This document shows positions 29,679 through 38,631 of a DNA stretch of 64,000 nucleotides, piece by piece. Under the pieces are notes generated by a model. It had not been told where the DNA came from, did no database searches, and saw nothing but the letters and a program-made list of their open reading frames with translations. Both the position numbers and the translations under genes were made by a program. Position 1 is the first letter of the stretch; every line of letters begins with the position of its first letter. Source of the DNA: Gemmatales bacterium (GTDB lineage: Bacteria > Planctomycetota > Planctomycetia > Gemmatales > Gemmataceae); contig BPJP01000001.1 in assembly GCA_026004675.1 (NCBI GenBank), forward strand, positions 744,001 through 808,000, in the 5' to 3' direction.

Positions 29679-30578
29679 ATGATCCAGCACCACCAGGCGT
29701 CGCCGACAAATCCAACACGAGTGGTCCTACTCGGTGGTTCAGGCTTTGTCGGTCAGAACCTTAGCAGCCATCTGCAAAGTGCCGGCATCAAATCGCTGTC
29801 ATTGTCTTCCAAAGACGTCAACCTGATCCATGCCGATGCCATCGACAAACTGCGGCGAATCATTCAGAAAGACGACGCTGTCGTCGTCGCATCGGCTTTG
29901 ACGCCGGACAAAGGCAAGGATATCGGCACGTTCATGCGCAATCTGCATATGGTCGAGCACCTGTCGGCGGTCTTTGAAACCAATCCCTGCGCCCACATCA
30001 TCTATATCAGTTCCGACGGTGTTTATGCCGACGGCGAGAACCCCATCCGCGAAACGACGCCGACGAATCCGGGCAACCTTTATGGTTGGATGCACGTTGC
30101 CCGCGAGCAAATGATCCAGTATGCGGCACAGAAGCACCAGGTGCCGATCATGCTGTTGCGTCCTTGTGCCATCTACGGTGCGGGTGATACGCACAACAGT
30201 TATGGGCCGAATCGTTTTTGCCGAGCCGCTCTTGGCGACGGCATCATCAAGCTCTTCGGCAACGGCGAAGAGAAACGCGATCATTTGTTCGTAGACGACT
30301 TCAGCAGAATGATCATCGCTTGCCTTCAGCATCGCAGTGCCGGCGTGCTGAATGTCGCCAGCGGCAAATCGGTATCGTTTTTTGAAGTCGCCGAACTGGT
30401 CGCTCGTTTGTCGCAACGGCCGGTGAAAGTCGAGGGTACGCCTCGTCAAAACCCGATTACTCATCGCCACTTCGACGTCACCGAGCAGATCAAGGCGTTT
30501 CCGACATTCAGCTACACGCCGATCGAAAAAGGAATTGCTGCTACCATTGCAGGCTTGCGAAAGAAAGAAGCAGCTTGA
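29679..30578 (+). CDS. NAD-dependent epimerase/dehydratase with altered YxxxK motif
   Basis: 299 residues. The Rossmann motif is VVLLGGSGFVGQNL, and IYISSDGVYAD holds the Ser/Thr region. The position of the catalytic Tyr-Lys pair reads LYGWMHVARE: Tyr at 135 is kept but His replaces Lys at 139. I have seen similar YGxMHxxRE forms in epimerase-like proteins, so this may mark a subfamily rather than a defect; that is from memory. The rest (PCAIYGAG, VDDFSRMI, LNVASGKSVSFFEVAEL) is ordinary. It has a good AAGGAG ribosome binding site. Confidence 0.87.
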   Translation: MIQHHQASPTNPTRVVLLGGSGFVGQNLSSHLQSAGIKSLSLSSKDVNLIHADAIDKLRRIIQKDDAVVVASALTPDKGKDIGTFMRNLHMVEHLSAVFETNPCAHIIYISSDGVYADGENPIRETTPTNPGNLYGWMHVAREQMIQYAAQKHQVPIMLLRPCAIYGAGDTHNSYGPNRFCRAALGDGIIKLFGNGEEKRDHLFVDDFSRMIIACLQHRSAGVLNVASGKSVSFFEVAELVARLSQRPVKVEGTPRQNPITHRHFDVTEQIKAFPTFSYTPIEKGIAATIAGLRKKEAA

Positions 30579-30635
30579 TAAAGCGGAAAGCACTACACGA
30601 AGCCAAAGTCGCAAAGTCATGGCGAGACCGACGAG

Positions 30636-31091
30636 ATGAACACGTTGTCAACTTTCGAAAGAGACATGGAAAGCCGAGCGGTTGGCACCGTGTTCTTGTT
30701 ACGGAGGGATGGTTCCGTCTTGATGCAGCACCGCGATGACAAGCCGAACTTGTGTCGGCCCGGCATGTGGGTACCGCCCGGCGGTCATCGCAACCCGAAC
30801 GAACCGATGGCAGCTTGTGCCCGTCGCGAGTTTCTCGAAGAAACCGGCTATGACTGCGACGACCTGCGCTGGCTGACAACCGTCATCGATGACCCGGGCG
30901 GCGGGTGGCCGGCTTATCCGCTTTATGTCTATTGGGCGTTTTACGACGGCAAGCGCCCGCTGCACTGCCTCGAAGGACAGGCCCTCAAATTCCTGAATCG
31001 AAATGAGGCAAAAGACTATCCCATTCCGCCGTTGATTTTCGAGCTTTGGGACCGCGTTCTGGGAGTAGCGTTTCAACGGGCACAGAAATAA
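30636..31091 (+). CDS. NUDIX hydrolase
   Basis: 151 residues. The Nudix box is complete: GGHRNPNEPMAACARREFLE followed by ETGYD, near residues 49-73. The family cleaves nucleoside diphosphates linked to another group, including nucleotide sugars. Within a nucleotide-sugar operon it may control the pool or cleave an intermediate; the substrate is unknown. It lies 57 bp after the preceding epimerase and 42 bp before the E1 alpha gene. Confidence 0.92.
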   Translation: MNTLSTFERDMESRAVGTVFLLRRDGSVLMQHRDDKPNLCRPGMWVPPGGHRNPNEPMAACARREFLEETGYDCDDLRWLTTVIDDPGGGWPAYPLYVYWAFYDGKRPLHCLEGQALKFLNRNEAKDYPIPPLIFELWDRVLGVAFQRAQK

Positions 31092-31133
31092 CACAGATTG
31101 GCCGGACGAAAGCAGCTAATACAAGGAGGTACG

Positions 31134-32249
31134 ATGACCCTTTCTCATGAAGAGATCCGTCGCCGAGGTGATTACCGGGATCTCTCGATCGACGGTTTCG
31201 ATCACGAAACGCTTAAGAAACTATATTACTTCATGTTGCGGTTGAGGCGCTGCGAACTGGCGCTGATCGACGAGTACCATCCGGCGGACGAGATGCGCTG
31301 CCCGATTCATTTCTGCGTGGGGCAAGAAGCGGTCCCGGCCTCGTTGTCGCTCTTGCTGAAGCACGACGATTACCTGTTCACCCATCACCGCTCGCACGGC
31401 TATTACCTGGCCAAGGGAGCGCCAATGAATGAACTCTTTGCCGAACTGTATGGCAAAGCAAGCGGTGCCAATGGGGGGAAAGCCGGTTCGCAAGATATTT
31501 CGCATCCGCAATCCCGCGTGTATGGCGGCGCCATCCTGGCCGGCGCTTTGGGTATTGCCGTGGGGGCAGGATTCGGCATCCAATTGAAAAACACCAGCCA
31601 GATTGCCGTCACCGGTTCCGGCGAGGCCGCCACCGAAGAAGGCATCTTCTGGGAGGCGATCAATTTCGCCTCCGTCAAGAAATTGCCAGTCGTCTTCGTT
31701 TGCGAAAACAACCGCTATTCGACGCATTCGCCGCAAGAGAATCGACAGCCTCCGGGCAACATCAGTTCGCGTGTGGCCGCCTTCGGCGTTCGGACGGAGA
31801 CGCTGTTCGGCAACGATGTCATCAAGGTGTATGCGGCTTTGAAAAAAGCTGTCGAGCGTGCCCGAGCCGGCGAGGGACCCACCTTTGTGGAAGCCTTCAC
31901 CTATCGCTGGAACGGCCATGTCGGTCCCGAAAACGATGACCATATCGGCTACCGAACTGCCGATGAAATCGAATTCTGGAAGAGAAACTGCCCCATTGCT
32001 CTGCTCGAAAGACAACTATTCGACCAAGGCGTCCTTTCGCAAGCCGACAAGGAAAAGATGAGCGCCGAAATCGACGAAGAAATCGCTGACGCGTTCGCCT
32101 TCGCCAAAGCCTCGCCTTTTCCCGAAGATGCCGACTGGCGCCGGCTCAACCTGTCCCCATCGACACCATTGGCCGACCGGCTGCTCAAAGACGATGCGTC
32201 CGCGCAATTCGACCAGAATCAGCAATATGCGATTCCCGGTCCTTACTAG
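31134..32249 (+). CDS. Thiamine-diphosphate enzyme, dehydrogenase E1 component alpha subunit
   Basis: 371 residues from the ATG at 31134, placed just after an AAGGAGG site; an upstream in-frame start lacks one. The TPP-binding motif GSGEAATEEGIFWEAINFAS ends in CENN (about residues 163-195). Strongly related to E1 alpha of pyruvate, acetoin or branched-chain ketoacid dehydrogenases. No E2 or E3 gene is nearby. In this sugar cluster it may act with the beta subunit as a decarboxylase or two-carbon ketol transferase on a sugar; that is inference. Confidence 0.92.
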   Translation: MTLSHEEIRRRGDYRDLSIDGFDHETLKKLYYFMLRLRRCELALIDEYHPADEMRCPIHFCVGQEAVPASLSLLLKHDDYLFTHHRSHGYYLAKGAPMNELFAELYGKASGANGGKAGSQDISHPQSRVYGGAILAGALGIAVGAGFGIQLKNTSQIAVTGSGEAATEEGIFWEAINFASVKKLPVVFVCENNRYSTHSPQENRQPPGNISSRVAAFGVRTETLFGNDVIKVYAALKKAVERARAGEGPTFVEAFTYRWNGHVGPENDDHIGYRTADEIEFWKRNCPIALLERQLFDQGVLSQADKEKMSAEIDEEIADAFAFAKASPFPEDADWRRLNLSPSTPLADRLLKDDASAQFDQNQQYAIPGPY

Positions 32250-32329
32250 GAAAACGTCCTGCACGATCAGGTTCTTGACATCAGCCCAGCTTCGCAACGG
32301 AAGCGGGTTTTCGAACGGAGATTCGACCC

Positions 32330-33328
32330 ATGCGAAAACTGAACTACGGTAAAGCCATCAACGAGGCATTGGGGCAAGCAATGGAACTGTGCCCCGATGT
32401 GATCGTCTTGGGGCAACTGGTCGATTACAAGTCCGGCATATTCGGCACAACCACTGGCCTGGTTGATCGTTTCGGTCCAAAGCGGGTGCAAGACTTTCCC
32501 GTTTCGGAAAGCGTGATGACCGCGACTGCCCTGGGAGCGTCTCTGGTCGGGCTTCGCCCCGTGCTCGTCCATCAACGCATGGACTTCATGCTGTACTCGG
32601 TAGATGCCATAGCCAACTGGCTGGCACTATGGCGTTTCAAGTCGAATGGCCAATCGTCGGTCCCCGTGACCATCCGAGTCATCGTCGGGCGAGGCTGGGG
32701 CCAAGGTCCGCAGCATTCGAAGAGTTTGCATGCCTGGTTCGCTCATTTGCCCGGTTTGAAAGTTGCCATCCCAGCCACTGCCTACGATGTCAAGGGCTTG
32801 CTTCTGGAAAGCATCTTCGGGGAAGACCCCGCCATGATCATCGAAAACCGCTCACTCTTTTCGATGAACGATCATGTGCCGGAAAATGCCTATCGCGTCC
32901 GCTATGGACAGGCGACGATTCGCCGGAAAGGCAAGGATTTGACGCTCGTGGCCATCGGCGTCATGGTGCCAATGGCTTTGCGCGTGGCCGAACAACTGGC
33001 CAAAGAGGGAATCGATATCGAGGTCATCGACCCTCGGACCCTGACGCCTTTCGATGAGACTACCATTTGTTGTTCCGTGGCGAAAACCAAGCGGCTGGCA
33101 GTTGCCGACCCGGGCTGGTACACCGGCAGTTTCGCAGGCGAAATCATCTCACGGACTTGCGAACATCTCGGCACGCAAATGAAAGCGGCGCCTTTGCGCG
33201 TTTGTCTTCCCGATAGCCACACGCCCATGAGTTCGGCACTGGAAGCCAGGTACTATCCGAGCGACGAAGACGTTGCCAACCGCATTCGGGTGATGTTTGG
33301 CAGACAACCAGCGTGCTCGGCAGCATAG
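32330..33328 (+). CDS. Thiamine-diphosphate enzyme, dehydrogenase E1 component beta subunit
   Basis: 332 residues, the family length. The pyrimidine-binding transketolase domain includes VQDFPVSESVMTATALGASL with the Glu that activates the cofactor, then the C-terminal transketolase domain (IDIEVIDPRTLTPFDETTIC). It is the normal partner of E1 alpha and lies 80 bp downstream of it with a GGAG site. E1 alpha2beta2 enzymes decarboxylate a 2-oxo acid and usually pass the acyl group to a lipoyl E2, absent here. Confidence 0.92.
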   Translation: MRKLNYGKAINEALGQAMELCPDVIVLGQLVDYKSGIFGTTTGLVDRFGPKRVQDFPVSESVMTATALGASLVGLRPVLVHQRMDFMLYSVDAIANWLALWRFKSNGQSSVPVTIRVIVGRGWGQGPQHSKSLHAWFAHLPGLKVAIPATAYDVKGLLLESIFGEDPAMIIENRSLFSMNDHVPENAYRVRYGQATIRRKGKDLTLVAIGVMVPMALRVAEQLAKEGIDIEVIDPRTLTPFDETTICCSVAKTKRLAVADPGWYTGSFAGEIISRTCEHLGTQMKAAPLRVCLPDSHTPMSSALEARYYPSDEDVANRIRVMFGRQPACSAA

Positions 33329-33381
33329 CCGCTGGCGTCCCGACAAGAGGACGCCGCGAAAGGTCTCGTGGAGGTCAGGCA

Positions 33382-34041
33382 ATGGGTGAAGTCAATTTAA
33401 TGGATCGTTATCCGCGTTCGTCGCGCCCCATTGAAGAACGGAAACAGACCGTTACCGAAGCGGATCGCGAATTGTCGCGCCAATTCGGCAAGGACTATTT
33501 CGACGGCGATCGCAAGCATGGCTACGGCGGCTACTATTACCACCCGCGATTCTGGACCGAAACCGTCAAACGGTTTCGCGATTACTACCAGTTGCCCGAA
33601 GATGCCAGCATTTTGGATGTCGGCTGTGCGAAAGGTTTCATGCTTCACGATTTCAAACAACTGATGCCGAAAGCAACCGTCGCCGGCATCGACATTTCTT
33701 CCTATGCCATCGAAAATGCCATCGAAACGGTCAAACCCTTTTTGCGCCTGGGCAACGCCAAAGAGTTGCCCTTCCCCGATCGCTCCTTCGACCTCGTCGT
33801 TGCCATCAATACGGTTCACAACTTGCCTCTCGAGGAATGCAAGCAGGCGATCCGCGAAATCCAACGGGTCGCCCGCAAGCACGCTTTCCTGATGGTCGAT
33901 GCCTGGCGTACCCAGGAAGAATTGCGCCGTCTCGAAGATTGGGTGTTGACGTGCAAAACCTATATGCACGTCGACGAATGGAAAAAGCTTTTTGAAGAAG
34001 TCGGCTACACCCACGACTATTACTGGTTCATTTTGAACTGA
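33382..34041 (+). CDS. Class I SAM-dependent methyltransferase
   Basis: 219 residues from the ATG at 33382 with a GGAGG site ten bases upstream. SAM motif I is ILDVGCAKGFMLHDF (about residue 75), followed by VAGIDISSYAIENA and the motif IV region SFDLVVAINTVHNLP. The N-terminal 60 residues are rich in Tyr, Gly and His (KHGYGGYYYHPRFW). A sugar O- or N-methyltransferase role fits the cluster but is not shown by sequence. Confidence 0.87.
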   Translation: MGEVNLMDRYPRSSRPIEERKQTVTEADRELSRQFGKDYFDGDRKHGYGGYYYHPRFWTETVKRFRDYYQLPEDASILDVGCAKGFMLHDFKQLMPKATVAGIDISSYAIENAIETVKPFLRLGNAKELPFPDRSFDLVVAINTVHNLPLEECKQAIREIQRVARKHAFLMVDAWRTQEELRRLEDWVLTCKTYMHVDEWKKLFEEVGYTHDYYWFILN

Positions 34042-34105
34042 TCACAGGAAGAGATCGCAACAGCGCCAAGTCGATCTTTTCGGCCTTTAAACGAGGAATC
34101 CAATC

Positions 34106-34795
34106 ATGATCATGGAACAAACCCGCGAACCGCAGTACCAATATCAGGTCGCCCTGCGCGACGAAATCGGACTGGCGCGTCTGGGGCTGACCACCAACCA
34201 GGTCTGGAACGATGACCCCCGGCATCTTCTCTTTATCCTGGCACGTTACAAATTCGTGTCGAAAATGCTGGCCGGCAAGAAAAGTGCGCTCGAGGTCGGC
34301 TGTGGCGACGCCTTCGGCACCCGGATGGTCCAGCAGGAAGTCCCCCATATCTGCGCCATCGATTTTGATCCCGTCTTCGTCAACGATGCCAAATCGCGCA
34401 TGGATCAAAAACGATGGAAATTCGATTGCCGCGTTCACGACATGCTCTCCGGTCCTGTTGAAGGTCCCTTCGAAGCCGCCTATTCCCTGGACGTCATCGA
34501 ACACATCCCGAAAGAGCACGAACGAACGTTCATCGGCAATGTTGCCAAGTCGTTGACTCCTGACGGCGTCATGATCGTCGGCACGCCGTCGATCCAATCC
34601 CAGCCGTACGCCTCGAAACAAAGCAAAGAGGGGCACATCAATTGCAAAGACCACAAGGAATTGAAAGCGCTCATGCAGGAGTTTTTCGAAAACGTGTTCA
34701 TCTTTTCGATGAACGACGAGGTCGTTCACACCGGCTTTTACCCGATGGCCCACTACCTCTTTGCCTTGTGCGCTGGCGTGAAAAACGTCGGATAA
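34106..34795 (+). CDS. Class I SAM-dependent methyltransferase, last gene of the sugar cluster
   Basis: 229 residues from the ATG at 34106; a second ATG two codons later is equally possible. SAM motif I is ALEVGCGDAFGTRMVQ, with IDFDPVFVNDAKSRM and AAYSLDVIEHIPKEHE following. It resembles UbiG/methyltransferase-domain-25 proteins found in surface glycan loci. It differs clearly from the preceding methyltransferase, so two methylations are likely. The cluster ends here; the next gene is convergent. Confidence 0.88.
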   Translation: MIMEQTREPQYQYQVALRDEIGLARLGLTTNQVWNDDPRHLLFILARYKFVSKMLAGKKSALEVGCGDAFGTRMVQQEVPHICAIDFDPVFVNDAKSRMDQKRWKFDCRVHDMLSGPVEGPFEAAYSLDVIEHIPKEHERTFIGNVAKSLTPDGVMIVGTPSIQSQPYASKQSKEGHINCKDHKELKALMQEFFENVFIFSMNDEVVHTGFYPMAHYLFALCAGVKNVG

Positions 34796-34811
34796 AGTCG
34801 TTACGCTGCCC

Positions 34812-34916
34812 GACCCCGGCCAATCCATCCGGCCGACACCCAGACGGATAGCGGGTTCTTTCCAGGCCGTGCTGCCTTCAGCCGCTGAACTGAAGCGTTC
34901 AACCGTGGCCGGGGTC
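34812..34916. repeat. Long-range 11-bp inverted repeat between convergent genes
   Basis: GACCCCGGCCA at 34812-34822 and its exact complement TGGCCGGGGTC at 34906-34916 flank 83 bp that contain a smaller hairpin (CTTCA and TGAAG). The right arm lies within the last codons of the convergent regulator gene. It may help end transcription in both directions; there is no T-run. Confidence 0.45.
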
Positions 34917-36242
34917 TTCGATTTTCAGTGCTTCCATTCGTCTCAACAGCCGCGGTCGCCAGATGGACAGCAACTCGGCTGCTTTGGTCTTGTTGCCGTT
35001 CGCACGCTTGAGTGCGACTTCGATCAGTTGGCATTCCACTCTTTGCAGCACTTCATCCAAAACGAGTGGCTTGAGTGGTTCGCGGATGTCGCTGTCGGCC
35101 TCCACACGAATACGCAAGTAGGAAGGGAAGTCGCGGGCGTCGATCTCTCTTTGCTGGGCACGACTGTTTGCGGCAACAAAAACGGCGCGCAATTCACGAA
35201 GGTTGCCGGGCCAATCGTACGATTTCAAAAGGTCCCAAGCGGCGGAAGTCAATTTGGGCGGCGCTACGTCCAAAAGCCTTGGCAACAAAACTTCAACCAG
35301 AACGGGCAGATCGGCGAGGCGTTTGCGCAACGGGGGTAAATGGATCGTCAGCACTTGCAGCCGCTCGTACAATTCGGGCACGAATTGCTGATTGCGAACG
35401 TGCGTCTTCAAATCCGCCGAGCTGCCGGCAATGAGACGAGGCGATTGCCTGACAGGGTCGAAGAACTGCTCCAAAACCTGGGTTTGCACATCGCGTGGCA
35501 AGCCGTCGACGTCGGCGAGATAAAGTGTCCCGATTTGAGGATTGGTTCCATAGCCTGGATGTCCGAACAAGGAACGGGCAACGAAGTCGGGAGGCAATCG
35601 CCTCGGCGAAATACTGGCGAAAAAGCGGTCGCGCGTCGCCCCGAGTTGGTGGATGAGACGTGCCAGACATCGTTTGCCCGTGCCGGTTTCGCCGAGGATC
35701 AGTACAGGAATCTGCGTTGCGGCGGCCAGCCGGGCTTGCTCAGCAACGCGCTGCATCTCGGGAAGTTCGCTTTGAAGCCAATCGAACGAAAAAGAGGCGT
35801 CGTATCGTTCGCGCGAGGCAAGAATGGCATCGGGAAGGATCACAGCGGCGGTCGGCTCGGATTGAAGAACGGAAATTTTGCCAAGAATGCGCAAGCGATT
35901 CTTGCCGTCGCGGACAGGCCAAAAGTCGATGTCCGCGATCACGTGGCTTTTACCGGGAAGTGGTAACCGCCTCTGGACACGAACCGGCCTGCCGTCGAAC
36001 ACGATCGCTGGCGGTCCCAAAGCGGAAGCCAATGCCTCGAAAGAAGGATGTTTCGCTGACGAACGTCGGCTGCAAGCCATTCCGCGAACGTCGGCATTCT
36101 TCAAACCGGTTAATTCCTCCCAGGCGGCATTGACGCGTAACAGCCGGCGATGCTGGTTCAGCAAAAACACTGCGTCCGCGCTGCGTTCGAACAAGAACGA
36201 CCACGGATACGCTTCCTTCGATGGCAGAGAATCATCTCGCAT
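34899..36242 (-). CDS. PAS-AAA+-Fis regulator resembling sigma-54 activators but degenerate
   Basis: 447 residues. A PAS domain is at 10-110 (ERSADAVFLLNQHRRLLRVN, then AAWEELTG), an AAA+ domain at 155-370 with Walker A GETGTGKR, and a Fis-type helix-turn-helix at the end (VALKRANGNKTKAAELLSIW). The GAFTGA loop that contacts sigma-54 is missing: after SLFGHPGYGTNPQI the sequence goes straight on to Walker B. Walker B itself reads GTLYLADVDGL, where LFLDEI is usual, so the DE pair is lost. The protein probably binds DNA and perhaps ATP, but should not activate sigma-54 polymerase in the classical way. Confidence 0.88.
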   Translation of the reverse strand: MRDDSLPSKEAYPWSFLFERSADAVFLLNQHRRLLRVNAAWEELTGLKNADVRGMACSRRSSAKHPSFEALASALGPPAIVFDGRPVRVQRRLPLPGKSHVIADIDFWPVRDGKNRLRILGKISVLQSEPTAAVILPDAILASRERYDASFSFDWLQSELPEMQRVAEQARLAAATQIPVLILGETGTGKRCLARLIHQLGATRDRFFASISPRRLPPDFVARSLFGHPGYGTNPQIGTLYLADVDGLPRDVQTQVLEQFFDPVRQSPRLIAGSSADLKTHVRNQQFVPELYERLQVLTIHLPPLRKRLADLPVLVEVLLPRLLDVAPPKLTSAAWDLLKSYDWPGNLRELRAVFVAANSRAQQREIDARDFPSYLRIRVEADSDIREPLKPLVLDEVLQRVECQLIEVALKRANGNKTKAAELLSIWRPRLLRRMEALKIEDPGHG

Positions 36243-36277
36243 ACCCGACCGGATGCCTGGGGCCGATATCCCAGCAG

Positions 36278-37030
36278 CTATTTCCAGTTCAACACGGCAA
36301 TGATCGGCGACTTCGGTTTGAAATCCGTTTTGATTTCCAGTTTGTTAGTCGGCAGTTTCTTGACGTTAGGCTGGTCTTCCAGGAATTCGGTTGCGGGCAA
36401 TACCACGTCAAAAACATCCGTACCATAGTGCATCGGGATGATGTATCGGCGGGGCTTGAGTTGCTTGACAACCTTTTTGGCTTCGGCGCCGTTGATGGTA
36501 TAAATACCACCCACGGGAATGAACAAAACATCCACGTCACCGATTTCGCGCACCTGGTCATCGGTAAGGATATGGCCCAAGTCGCCGAGAAAGACTACGC
36601 GCAGCCCATCGATTTCCAGGCAGAAAACGGTGTTCTTGCCGCGCTCCAGGCCCTTCATGGTGTCGTGATAGGTTCCCACGGTGCGGACCCGGATACCTTT
36701 GAATTTGCTGTCGACCAGACGCCATTCGGTTTCTTTTCCTTTGGCTTCGAGGCCAAAAATGATCTTGGCTTCGCGGGCATTTTCGATGACGCCGATTTGC
36801 GTGTGATCGTTGTGAAAGTGAGAAATCAACACCAGGTCGGCTTTGACCTTCCGTTCGCCATAGGCTTCGATAGCGTGCGGATCGAAGACCACTCGCGCCC
36901 CGTTGCTGGCTTGTATTTCGAAAAACGATTGCCCGTGCCAGCGAACCGTCACGGTTTTTGCGTTCTCCTGAGCCCATGCGAAAGCCGTGACGCAGACAAA
37001 AACAACAAAGGACATCGTATATCGAAGCAT
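36278..37030 (-). CDS. Exported MBL-fold metallo-hydrolase
   Basis: 250 residues with a signal peptide (MLRYTMSFVVFVCVTAFAWA). The metal motif HxHxDH is SHFHNDHTQ (about residue 71), with further ligands in LGDLGH and MHYG. It resembles the UPF0173/UlaG-like branch of the metallo-beta-lactamase superfamily. Most relatives are cytoplasmic, so export is notable. It is 35 bp upstream of the PAS regulator on the same strand and may share its transcript. The substrate is unknown. Confidence 0.88.
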   Translation of the reverse strand: MLRYTMSFVVFVCVTAFAWAQENAKTVTVRWHGQSFFEIQASNGARVVFDPHAIEAYGERKVKADLVLISHFHNDHTQIGVIENAREAKIIFGLEAKGKETEWRLVDSKFKGIRVRTVGTYHDTMKGLERGKNTVFCLEIDGLRVVFLGDLGHILTDDQVREIGDVDVLFIPVGGIYTINGAEAKKVVKQLKPRRYIIPMHYGTDVFDVVLPATEFLEDQPNVKKLPTNKLEIKTDFKPKSPIIAVLNWK

Positions 37031-37278
37031 GATCTTCGCTCCACGATCGTTCTGACTTCGGAAATGTTATCGCCTTGGCCGAATCGCCCAATATATGACG
37101 AACTTATCTGGCAGCACTATCGTGATCATACTAAAGGATCGGTGATCCCGCCAATCAAGAATTCTGCCGTCGTTCTCGTCTTGATGGCAACCTGGCAAGA
37201 TGCGTTTTCACCGCCCGGCAACGATCCGACCCGTGAAAGATGGCGTTGTTGATGAAGGAGATTCCGCCAAAGAGGCTG

Positions 37279-38631
37279 TTATTGTTCCTGGTGCTGTGTT
37301 CGTTGCTGGAACTGATCGGCGATGGGTTCGCCGCTTTTGCGGCGGAGGCGGATACGAACCGCGCGATCGTCGCGTGTTTCCAGGACTTCGGCTAGATAAC
37401 GTCCCAGGTCGATTTCGTCGCCAGAGTTCAACAATCTTTGCGCCAAGTGGGTCAAGAGGCCGGAGAAGGTATCGACATCGCTATCGCCGGGATCGATTTC
37501 GAATTTTCGCTGGATCTCTTCGACAGGGGTGCTTCCGGAGACGATCCATTGATCGGGGCCGTCGGGGACGATGTCGGGTTGTTCGGTGTCGAATTCGTCG
37601 GCGACGTCGCCGATGATTTGTTCGAGGACGTTTTCGAGGGTGACGATGCCGATGATGATACCGTACTCGTCGATGACGAAGGCGAGCAACTGGTGTGTTG
37701 CCTGGAAGTGGCGGAGGAGAACACTGATAGGCATGTGATCGGGGACTTTTCGGGGCGGGCGTGCGACGGCTCTCCAGTCGAAGTGCTCGTCGATGTCGAT
37801 GCCGACCAGGTCTTTGACATGCACGACGCCGAGCACTTCGTCGAGCGAGCCGTCGCAAAGAGGATAGCGAGTATGTTTGGTTCGCCGAACAAGCTTCATG
37901 TTTTCGTCGACGGATTCGTTGATGTCGAGGAAATCGACTTCGTTGCGTGGTACCATGATCCGTCGGCAGACAAGATCGTCGAACTCGAAGACGGCATTGA
38001 TAAGGCGGTGTTCGGAGCCGGTGAGGCTGCCGCGCAAATGGGCTTCGCGGAGCAAAGCGCGTAGTTCCTGTTCGCTGTGGGGCAGCTCGTGCTCCGGCGT
38101 CTTTTCCAGGCCGAAATACTTCAGAAGTCTGGAAGTGGCGGCGTTCAAGGCGATCATCAACGGGTAGGTAGCCAGGCAAAAAAGCTTGAGAGGCAAGGCG
38201 CACCACAAGAGCATTTGGTGGGCCCGGCGAATGGCGAAAATCTTGGGCGCCTGCTCGCCGATCACCAGGTGCAGCGAAGTAATCAAGGTAAAGGCGACTA
38301 CGAAGGCGGAAGTGTGCAGCATGACGGGCGAGGTGATACCCAGCCAGAGGAAAAGGGGTTGAAGAAGGTGGGCGAACGCCGGCTCGCCGATCCAACCCAG
38401 GCCGAGCGATGCCATCGTGATGCCGAGCTGGCAAGCGGAGAGGGAGGCTTCGAGTCGAACGGCAAGCCATTTGGCGGTGCGGGCGAAGGGGCGTCGCTGG
38501 CGGATCATCTCTTCGATTTGGCCGCCCCGCACTTTGACGAGGGCGAATTCGGCTGCGACAAAGAACCCATTCAGAACAACAAGAAATAACGCGAGCAAAA
38601 TTTCAACAACGTCGCGCACCACCGGTGACAT
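37279..38631 (-). CDS. CNNM/CorC (hemolysin C-like) membrane protein
   Basis: 450 residues. Residues 1-190 are the DUF21/CNNM transmembrane domain with about four helices (VEILLALFLVVLNGFFVAAE at the start). Residues 215-335 contain the paired CBS domains (RIMVPRNEVDFLD; FVIDEYGIIIGIVTLENVLE), and the C-terminal CorC_HlyC domain follows. The family is linked to magnesium and other divalent cation export. The name hemolysin is historical. Confidence 0.93.
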   Translation of the reverse strand: MSPVVRDVVEILLALFLVVLNGFFVAAEFALVKVRGGQIEEMIRQRRPFARTAKWLAVRLEASLSACQLGITMASLGLGWIGEPAFAHLLQPLFLWLGITSPVMLHTSAFVVAFTLITSLHLVIGEQAPKIFAIRRAHQMLLWCALPLKLFCLATYPLMIALNAATSRLLKYFGLEKTPEHELPHSEQELRALLREAHLRGSLTGSEHRLINAVFEFDDLVCRRIMVPRNEVDFLDINESVDENMKLVRRTKHTRYPLCDGSLDEVLGVVHVKDLVGIDIDEHFDWRAVARPPRKVPDHMPISVLLRHFQATHQLLAFVIDEYGIIIGIVTLENVLEQIIGDVADEFDTEQPDIVPDGPDQWIVSGSTPVEEIQRKFEIDPGDSDVDTFSGLLTHLAQRLLNSGDEIDLGRYLAEVLETRDDRAVRIRLRRKSGEPIADQFQQRTQHQEQ

